A stretch of DNA of 10,622 nt from an uncultured Atopobiaceae bacterium (lineage in GTDB: Bacteria > Actinomycetota > Coriobacteriia > Coriobacteriales > Atopobiaceae): assembly GCA_905235165.1 (NCBI GenBank), contig CAJOKK010000074.1, forward strand, positions 1 to 10,622, read 5' to 3'. The notes under the pieces were generated by a model. The model did no database searches. It was not told the DNA's origin and saw only the letters and a program-made list of their open reading frames with translations. The position numbers and the translations under genes are program-made. Shown here piece by piece: positions 5,743 to 10,622 of the stretch (position 1 is the first letter of the stretch; each line of letters opens with the position of its first letter).

Positions 5743-6615
5743 ATGAACAACGCCAAGGATTTGTACCTGTACCAGCGGGAAGGGCTTTACATCCCGCGCA
5801 TCGCCGCCGTGCACGACCTGTGTGGTTACGGCAAGTGCTCGCTGGGAGCAGCCATTCCCGTGCTCTCCGCCGCTGGTTGCGACGTCTGCCCCGTTCCCAC
5901 GGGCCTCTTCTCCGCGCACACGCGCTTCCCCAAGTGGTACATGCATGACACCACCGACATGCTCGAGGGTTACCTTGACGCATGGGCTGAGGGCGGCATT
6001 GAGCTCGATGCCATCTACTCTGGCTTCCTTGGTGCAGCCGAGCAGGTCGAGGCCATCAAGCGCCTCTATCGCGAGCACCCCAAGGCGTTGCGCATCGTTG
6101 ACCCCGTCATGGGCGATGACGGCATTCGCTACCCCACCTACACCGATGAGCTCTGCGAGGCCATGATTGGCCTGGTTGACGGCGCCGACGTGCTGACGCC
6201 CAACCTCACCGAGGCTTCCATCATCTCCGGCAAGCCCTACCAGGGCCATGACGTCGATGACGCCTACGTCCACGAGACGATTGACGCCATTCTCGAGAAG
6301 GGCGCGAAGAATGTCGTGCTCAAGGGCGTGATTCGCTCCGACGGCATCATCCGCAACTACATTGCCGGTGCCGACACCGAGTTTACCGAGGTCACCGACA
6401 CGGCCCTGCCCTACCTGATGCACGGCACCGGCGACCTCTACGCCTCTGCCCTGCTCGGAGCCATCATGTCTGGCAGGTCGCTCTATGAATCCGTCGAATT
6501 TGCCGGCCAGCTGGTGATTGATGCCATGGAGGTCTCCGTCAACCAGCCTGACCACGAGATTCGCGGCGTGCAGTTTGAGCTTTCCCTGGGTAAGGTCACG
6601 GCCCTGCTCGGCTAG
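5743..6615 (+). CDS. Pyridoxamine/pyridoxal kinase (ribokinase superfamily)
   Basis: Phosphorylates B6 vitamers (pyridoxal, pyridoxamine, pyridoxine) with ATP to salvage PLP; soluble. The 290-aa protein has the pattern of the Firmicutes/Coriobacteria pyridoxamine kinases: IAAVHDLCGYGKCSLGAAIP (20-39) at the start, TGLFSAHT (53-60), VDPVMGDDGIRYP (119-131) for ATP/Mg binding, LTPNLTEA (151-158), and the anion hole with the catalytic base Asp231 in HGTGDLYASALLGA (227-240). ThiD-like HMP kinases share the superfamily, but the VHDLxGYGxCSL start and VDPVMGDDG favour a PdxY/PdxK-type role. AAAGGA lies 7 nt ahead of the ATG. It is the only plus-strand gene and is monocistronic, ending in its own terminator. 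No PLP biosynthesis gene or MocR/PdxR regulator adjoins it. Confidence 0.92.
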   Translation: MNNAKDLYLYQREGLYIPRIAAVHDLCGYGKCSLGAAIPVLSAAGCDVCPVPTGLFSAHTRFPKWYMHDTTDMLEGYLDAWAEGGIELDAIYSGFLGAAEQVEAIKRLYREHPKALRIVDPVMGDDGIRYPTYTDELCEAMIGLVDGADVLTPNLTEASIISGKPYQGHDVDDAYVHETIDAILEKGAKNVVLKGVIRSDGIIRNYIAGADTEFTEVTDTALPYLMHGTGDLYASALLGAIMSGRSLYESVEFAGQLVIDAMEVSVNQPDHEIRGVQFELSLGKVTALLG

Positions 6616-6653
6616 GGATTACGGCCTCTGCCAGGCAAAACCGCACATGAACC

Positions 6654-6690
6654 AAGCCGGGTTCGTCTTCCTGACGAACCCGGCTTTCTT
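6654..6690 (+). terminator. Strong intrinsic terminator after the pyridoxamine kinase gene
   Basis: A perfect 14-bp stem pairs AAGCCGGGTTCGTC (6654-6667) with GACGAACCCGGCTT (6673-6686) over a 5-nt loop, followed by TTTCTT on the plus strand. It lies between convergent genes. On the minus strand the tail is only TTGGTT, so it may also help end the ABC transporter transcript, less efficiently. Confidence 0.9.
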
Positions 6691-6691
6691 A

Positions 6692-6726
6692 TACGTATCT
6701 GTGTTCTCTTACATTTTTGATACGTA
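6692..6726. repeat. Short inverted repeat near the end of the ABC transporter gene
   Basis: TACGTATC (6692-6699) and GATACGTA (6719-6726) are exact inverted copies 19 bp apart, in the AT-rich gap between convergent genes. It may be part of a transcription end for the minus strand, or chance. Confidence 0.3.
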
Positions 6727-6741
6727 CATATGTTCGGTATG

Positions 6742-8529
6742 CTAACACACAGTTTGAGCTTCCTTACGATGGCCCTCAAACTGCATGCGATAGTACCTGG
6801 CGTAGGTGCCATCCTGGGCAATGAGCTCGGCATGTGTGCCACGCTCGACCGCCTGGCCCTGCTCCATGGTCACAATCTCGTCGGCATCGCGGATGGTCGA
6901 GAGGCGGTGAGCAATGACTATCGTCGTCCTGCCCTCCTCGAGCTTTGCCAAAGATTCTTGGACCGCAAGCTCGCTTTCGTTGTCGAGAGCGCTCGTGGCC
7001 TCGTCCAGGATGAGGATGGGCGGATTCTTGAGGAAGACACGAGCGATGGCAATACGCTGTTTCTGACCTCCTGAAAGGCGCGCTCCTCGCTCCCCCACCG
7101 AGGTATCGTAGCCCTCGGGCAGAGACTCAATGAAGTCGGCGATGTTGGCTGCACGGGCCGCGGCACGCACCTCCTCATGGGAGGCGTCCGGCCTGCCGTA
7201 GAGGATATTCTCCCCTATCGTTCCATCAAAGAGGTAGACCTCCTGTTGAACCATACCGATGGCACGACGCAAAGACTGCTGCGTGACGTCGCGCACATCT
7301 TGGCCATCGATCGTGATCCGTCCCTCCTTCACGTCGTAAAAACGCGGCAGGAGCGTGCAGGTCGTTGACTTTCCCCCACCCGAGGGGCCAACGAGCGCGA
7401 TGGTCTTTCCTGCAGGGACATCGAGGTCAAGGCCACGGACGATTTCGTCCTGTCCCTCATAGGAGAAGCGCACTCCCTCATAGCGGATATGCCCCTCCTT
7501 GATCTGCAGGTCAGCCGCATCGGGACGGTCTTGCACGTCAGACGGGGTCTGCAAGACCTCATAGAAGCGCTCGAAGCCCGCAACCGCCTTCTGCAGCGTC
7601 TCGGTGAACTCCAGGAGGGTACGGATGGGCATAAGGAAAAGCGAGATGTACAGGGCGTAGGTGGCAAGGTCGACCGCCTGCATCTGTCCATTTGCTACCA
7701 GTAAACCACCATATACGAGCACGATGGTGTAGAGCACGCCGGAAAAGCCCGAGACGCTTGAGGCATACCAGGCCATAGCGAAGTAGTTCTGAGTCTTAGA
7801 GGCCTGGTAGGCTTCGTTGGACTTACGGAACTTCTCGCTCTCGATCTGCTCGTTAGCGAAGCTCTTTACAACGCGGATACCTCCCAGCGAGTCTGCGAGC
7901 TGGGAATTTACCCCTGCAATCTTCTTTCGATTGTCACGAAAGAGAGCAATCAGACGACTGTTTGCCCTGAAGCCATACACAAAGAGGAGGGCGCTTGCCA
8001 AGGCGAGCGCAAGGGAGAGCTGCCAGCTGATATGAGCCAAGATGATGAAGCTGCCTAGGAGCTCAAGGGTGCAGATGATTATGAACTCCGGGCCATGATG
8101 AGCCGCCTCGGCGATGTCAAAGAGGTCATTGGTGACGCGGCTCACCATTTCACCAAGGTTGTGCTTGTCGAAGTAAGAGAAGCTAAAGCGTTCATAGGCA
8201 TCAAAAAGGTCCTGGCGCATCTGGGTCTCCATGCGTACGCCGATGATGTGTCCCCAAGAGGTCACGAACCAGCTCAGGGCGTAGCGCAAGCTATAGAGAA
8301 TGACCAATCCGAGCGCAATAGAGGGCAACACAGCCCTGATTGCTTCCCCGCCCTGCATGAACAGACCGTTTGTAAGCTGACGGAGGAGCTGAGGAAAGAC
8401 AAGGTCAATCACAGCCACCCCTACCGCGCAAAGGATGTCTGCCAAGAAGAGCGCCTTATGAGGGCGATAGTAGGAGATAAATGCCCTGTGCAACTTCTTA
8501 CGATTATTCAGTTTAGTTTCTTTAGCCAC
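6742..8529 (-). CDS. ABC exporter half-transporter (MsbA/LmrA-type, TMD-NBD fusion)
   Basis: A 595-aa ATP-driven exporter subunit that would work as a dimer in the cytoplasmic membrane. An N-terminal six-helix transmembrane domain (about 25-310) includes the YFDKHNLGEMVSRVTND coupling region (119-135). It is followed by an intact nucleotide-binding domain: Walker A GPSGGGKST (381-389), Q-loop near Gln428-Gln429, signature LSGGQ (485-489), Walker B ILILDE (505-510) with catalytic Glu510, D-loop SALD (513-516) and H-loop His541. The substrate cannot be told; relatives export lipids, drugs or peptides. No partner half-transporter is adjacent, so a homodimer is likely. The start is GTG with only a weak AGGT-type SD, so the first few residues are less certain. 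It begins 94 bp after the small membrane protein gene and converges with the kinase gene. Confidence 0.94.
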   Translation of the reverse strand: MAKETKLNNRKKLHRAFISYYRPHKALFLADILCAVGVAVIDLVFPQLLRQLTNGLFMQGGEAIRAVLPSIALGLVILYSLRYALSWFVTSWGHIIGVRMETQMRQDLFDAYERFSFSYFDKHNLGEMVSRVTNDLFDIAEAAHHGPEFIIICTLELLGSFIILAHISWQLSLALALASALLFVYGFRANSRLIALFRDNRKKIAGVNSQLADSLGGIRVVKSFANEQIESEKFRKSNEAYQASKTQNYFAMAWYASSVSGFSGVLYTIVLVYGGLLVANGQMQAVDLATYALYISLFLMPIRTLLEFTETLQKAVAGFERFYEVLQTPSDVQDRPDAADLQIKEGHIRYEGVRFSYEGQDEIVRGLDLDVPAGKTIALVGPSGGGKSTTCTLLPRFYDVKEGRITIDGQDVRDVTQQSLRRAIGMVQQEVYLFDGTIGENILYGRPDASHEEVRAAARAANIADFIESLPEGYDTSVGERGARLSGGQKQRIAIARVFLKNPPILILDEATSALDNESELAVQESLAKLEEGRTTIVIAHRLSTIRDADEIVTMEQGQAVERGTHAELIAQDGTYARYYRMQFEGHRKEAQTVC

Positions 8530-8553
8530 ACCTGTACCTGCACTTCTACATGC

Positions 8554-8584
8554 TATTTAGTTTAATTCTTTATTTATTTGTCTA
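8554..8584 (-). promoter_or_regulatory. Possible promoter of the ABC transporter gene
   Basis: The 94-bp gap is AT-rich next to GC-richer neighbours. On the minus strand TAGACA (8579-8584; 4 of 6 to the -35) is followed 19 bp later by TAAATA (8554-8559). The long spacing makes this tentative, and read-through from the par operon is also possible because I see no clear terminator in the gap. Confidence 0.3.
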
Positions 8585-8623
8585 GCCTTTAGAGAGAAGG
8601 ACCAGCCTTCCTCGTTGAGACCT

Positions 8624-8878
8624 TTAGAAGCCGATGGCCTCCCACTGCTTAAGGGTGTCTTCGCGGTTTGCGAGGTAGTTTTCCTCATCAACCGTGACTC
8701 CACGGGCATCATGAACAGCATCTGAGAGATCCTGGACGGATTTACGCATCTCTGCGACCGATTTGCTGAGGTTTTGCTTGGCTTCATCGGTGAGAAGCAG
8801 CTCGTATGCAGCAACTACAGCACCTGAGAGCAGCACGATTCCCACAGTGTAGTTTCTAATCTTCTTCATCAAAGCCAT
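8624..8878 (-). CDS. Small single-pass membrane protein downstream of parB
   Basis: An 84-aa protein of unknown function. A short basic start (MALMKKIRNY) precedes one hydrophobic segment (about 11-28). A charged, probably helical or coiled-coil tail follows (31-60, for example DEAKQNLSKSVAEMRKSVQD). The layout recalls YtxH-like membrane-anchored proteins, but I see no diagnostic motif. The start at 8878 is chosen for GGAGG (8888-8892) 9 nt upstream; the frame extends further up, into parB in another frame, without an SD. It overlaps the 3' end of parB by 23 bp, so it is translated as the third gene of the par operon. By position it may link to segregation or the cell envelope; that is only inference. 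Confidence 0.75.
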   Translation of the reverse strand: MALMKKIRNYTVGIVLLSGAVVAAYELLLTDEAKQNLSKSVAEMRKSVQDLSDAVHDARGVTVDEENYLANREDTLKQWEAIGF

Positions 8879-9749
8879 AATCGCTTTCCTCCTCCACCGA
8901 AGCCATGCTGAGCCTAGAGACGAGTTCGGCAAGCTCGTCCTCATCGGCGAACTCGATCTCAATCTTGTTCTTGTTTCGCACGCGCTTGACCTTCACGTTG
9001 GTATTAAGCATGACGTGCAGCTGCCTAGCTGCCTGCTTGAAGGCTTGGGGAGTCGGCTCCCTTTTGACAACGGTCTCATTATTGACAGAAAACAACGGAG
9101 CAAGGTTTTCTGTCTGACGTACCGACAAATGGTCTTCGACAACCTTCTTCGCCAAGTTCAAGCGACCTTGCTCAGAAGGCACCGCGAGAATGGCACGAGC
9201 GTGTCCTGCCGTCATAAGACCGTCGATCATGTACTGCTGAACTTCTTCAGGAAGATCAAGCAGACGAAGGGTATTGGTAATTGCCGAGCGGGACTTAGAG
9301 AGAACCTTACCAAGCTCTTCCTGAGTCAGGTCTTTGCTCTCAATCAAGGTTCGGTAGCCCTGGGCCTCTTCAATGGGGTTAAGGTCAGAACGCTGCAGGT
9401 TTTCGATAAGAGCAAGCTGCAGAATCTCTTCGTCCGTGACGTCACGAACAAGAACCGGAACCTCGGTCAGACCAGCACGCTTTGCGGCCTGGTAACGACG
9501 CTCCCCTGCCACAATCTCGTATCCACCATCTTTAGGACGGACGAGTATCGGTTGCAGGATGCCGTTCTTCTCAATAGAGTCGGTCAACTCAGCGAGAGCG
9601 TCCTCATCAAAGGTCTTTCTCGGTTGATCCTTGTTGGGAGTGATTTCAGAAATGGGAAGCACCGAATCAGGAGTCATTGCTGCGACTTCTGCATTGACTT
9701 CGCCCATAAGGGACTCAAGTCCCTTTCCAAGACTGCTCTTTCTAGCCAC
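8856..9749 (-). CDS. parB: Chromosome-partitioning protein ParB (Spo0J/Noc-like CTPase)
   Basis: Binds parS, spreads on DNA as a CTP-dependent clamp, and with ParA segregates replicated origins. The 297-aa protein begins MARKSSLGKGLESLM, the typical N-terminus that contacts ParA. The ParB/Srx CTP-binding domain shows ITPNKDQPRKTF (36-47), GILQPILVRP (63-72), AGERRYQAAKRAG (81-93) and ENLQRSDLNPIEEA (116-129). The helix-turn-helix for parS is around 141-162 (LTQEELGKVLSKSRSAITN). A C-terminal dimerisation domain and an acidic tail (YGFDEED) follow. The GTG at 9749 is chosen over a TTG 7 codons upstream because it gives the canonical start; its GTGGCTAG overlaps the parA stop by 8 bp. GAGGGA lies 11 nt ahead. 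The consensus parS at 10600-10615 is its expected target. Confidence 0.96.
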   Translation of the reverse strand: MARKSSLGKGLESLMGEVNAEVAAMTPDSVLPISEITPNKDQPRKTFDEDALAELTDSIEKNGILQPILVRPKDGGYEIVAGERRYQAAKRAGLTEVPVLVRDVTDEEILQLALIENLQRSDLNPIEEAQGYRTLIESKDLTQEELGKVLSKSRSAITNTLRLLDLPEEVQQYMIDGLMTAGHARAILAVPSEQGRLNLAKKVVEDHLSVRQTENLAPLFSVNNETVVKREPTPQAFKQAARQLHVMLNTNVKVKRVRNKNKIEIEFADEDELAELVSRLSMASVEEESDYGFDEED

Positions 9750-10542
9750 GACGCACCACTTCCCTCGCAAGGTTCATATATGCCAACGAACCCTTACTAA
9801 CCCTTGCATACTTAATGATGGGAACACCGTGACTCGGAGCCTCGGCGATCTTAACGTTACGAGGAATGACGGTCTTGAACATCTTATTGCCAAAGTAGGC
9901 ACTTACTTCCTCAACTACGTCGTGAGAAAGCGAAGTTCTTGTGTCATACATGGTCATTACGACACCAAAGAGCTCAAGTTTCGGGTTTAGACGGCTCTTA
10001 ATCATTTTCATCGACTCAAGAATCTTAGAAACGCCTTCCAATGCGTAGTATTCGCACTGAATGGGAATCAAAAGTGAGTCAGCTGCAACGAGAGCATTGA
10101 TGGTAAGAAGGCCCAAAGAAGGCGGACAATCGATAAAAACGTAGTCAAATTCGTCTTTAACCTGATCAAGAAGCGATTTCAGGATGCTTTCGCGCGCCAT
10201 TGCGGAAACAAGCTCAATTTCAGCACCGGCAAGTTGAATAGTAGACGGAATGACATAGACGTTTTTGATGCAAGTATCCAAAATGAGGTCCGCAATGGGG
10301 TAATCATTCAGTAGTGCATCGTAAATATCGTGGTCTAGTTCCTCTTTATTGATGCCATAACCGCTTGTTGTATTGCCCTGAGGGTCAAAATCAACGAGAA
10401 GAACCTTCTTTTTGTCCTCTCCAAGCGAAGCAGCGAGGTTTACCGTCGTCGTTGACTTACCAACACCACCTTTTTGATTGATGATGGCGATTACTTTCGT
10501 CTCTTTGTCAGGAAAATGACGTTTAGTGTCTAAATAGCCCAC
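9742..10542 (-). CDS. parA: Chromosome-partitioning ATPase ParA (Soj)
   Basis: A Walker-type ATPase that binds DNA as an ATP dimer and, stimulated by ParB, moves origins apart; it may also affect initiation through DnaA. The 266-aa protein carries the deviant Walker A KGGVGKS (24-30) with the signature Lys, Walker A' VDFDPQGNTTSG (50-61), Walker B YVFIDCPPSLG (134-144) and the C-terminal PRNVKIAEAPSHGVPI (227-242), all typical of Soj/ParA. A GTG at 10542 is chosen because GGAGG lies 4 nt upstream. An ATG at 10590 (282 aa) has no SD and adds 16 unconserved residues. The gene starts just downstream of parS and leads parB and the small membrane protein gene. Confidence 0.95.
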   Translation of the reverse strand: MGYLDTKRHFPDKETKVIAIINQKGGVGKSTTTVNLAASLGEDKKKVLLVDFDPQGNTTSGYGINKEELDHDIYDALLNDYPIADLILDTCIKNVYVIPSTIQLAGAEIELVSAMARESILKSLLDQVKDEFDYVFIDCPPSLGLLTINALVAADSLLIPIQCEYYALEGVSKILESMKMIKSRLNPKLELFGVVMTMYDTRTSLSHDVVEEVSAYFGNKMFKTVIPRNVKIAEAPSHGVPIIKYARVSKGSLAYMNLAREVVRRG

Positions 10543-10546
10543 TGTG

Positions 10547-10551
10547 CCTCC
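10547..10551 (-). promoter_or_regulatory. Shine-Dalgarno of parA (decides the GTG start)
   Basis: The minus strand reads GGAGG, 4 nt, GTG. The short spacing is the same as for the lipoprotein gene at 3008. The alternative ATG at 10590 has only GCGCTATT upstream. Confidence 0.65.
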
Positions 10552-10588
10552 AACCTGTGTGTTTAAGCGTCTATTGTTGGTGGCAAAC

Positions 10589-10594
10589 ATAATA
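10589..10594 (-). promoter_or_regulatory. Candidate -10 of the parA promoter, abutting parS
   Basis: The minus strand reads TATTAT (5 of 6 to the -10 consensus). The matching -35 would fall inside the parS palindrome but is a poor match. If used, transcription would begin near 10582, downstream of the ATG at 10590, which agrees with the GTG start. ParB bound at parS could then affect parA transcription. This is inference. Confidence 0.3.
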
Positions 10595-10622
10595 GCGCAT
10601 GTTTCACGTGAAACATGCGCTA
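10593..10622. promoter_or_regulatory. parS: parS centromere-like site within a 30-bp palindrome
   Basis: TGTTTCACGTGAAACA (10600-10615) is the exact 16-bp bacterial parS consensus bound by ParB. The symmetry continues through TAGCGCA on the left and TGCGCTA on the right, so the whole 30 bp is a perfect palindrome that runs to the last base of the window. Its position directly upstream of parA is common in origin-proximal par loci. Confidence 0.97.

Noticed and set aside
5683..6555. Minus-strand open frame of 290 codons opposite the pyridoxamine kinase gene
   Set aside because: The plus-strand frame has the full set of pyridoxamine kinase motifs, an SD and a terminator; the antisense frame has no family motif.
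8570..8625. Intrinsic terminator after the small membrane protein gene
   Set aside because: The best hairpin (GAAGG/CCTTC) has only five pairs and is not followed directly by a T-run.

Overview
The window looks like a piece of a chromosome from a Gram-positive, moderately high-GC bacterium, most likely an actinobacterium of the class Coriobacteriia (Collinsella/Olsenella/Atopobium-like). This rests on the GC-rich purine genes, frequent GTG/TTG starts with strong Shine-Dalgarno (SD) sequences, a class B-type sortase, lipobox lipoproteins and a pyridoxamine kinase of the Firmicutes/Coriobacteria type. The taxonomic call is inference, because no rRNA is present. All genes except the pyridoxamine kinase lie on the minus strand, so transcription mostly runs from the right end to the left.

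Right end (about 8.6-10.6 kb): a perfect consensus parS site sits inside a 30-bp palindrome at the window edge. It is followed by parA, parB (8-bp overlap with parA) and an 84-codon single-pass membrane protein gene overlapping the end of parB. This is the usual origin-proximal segregation locus and suggests oriC is close. It is visibly less GC-rich than the purine genes.

Centre right (6.7-8.5 kb): a single 595-aa ABC exporter half-transporter (MsbA/LmrA type), convergent with a pyridoxamine/pyridoxal kinase gene on the plus strand (5743-6615). A strong intrinsic hairpin terminator separates them.

Centre left (2.1-5.4 kb): purE, then a sortase gene whose SD overlaps the purE stop codon, then two tandem, full-length paralogous lipoproteins built from YD/RHS-like repeats. 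The second lipoprotein has its own probable promoter and a stem-loop in its leader. A long hairpin terminator ends this transcript. purM and purN follow, so purE and purM-purN are separated by a cell-surface cassette (sortase plus two lipoproteins). This is the least ordinary part of the window.

Left end (1-207): no gene. It holds short GC-rich tandem repeats and two copies of an imperfect 30-bp element at a 62-bp period, whose copies differ only by transitions.

How the genes work together: PurE, PurM and PurN carry out three steps of de novo IMP synthesis. ParA, ParB and parS segregate the replication origin. The sortase and the YD lipoproteins are surface proteins co-transcribed or clustered with purE; their joint function is not known from the sequence. 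No CRISPR array, tRNA, rRNA, transposase or recognised riboswitch was seen.
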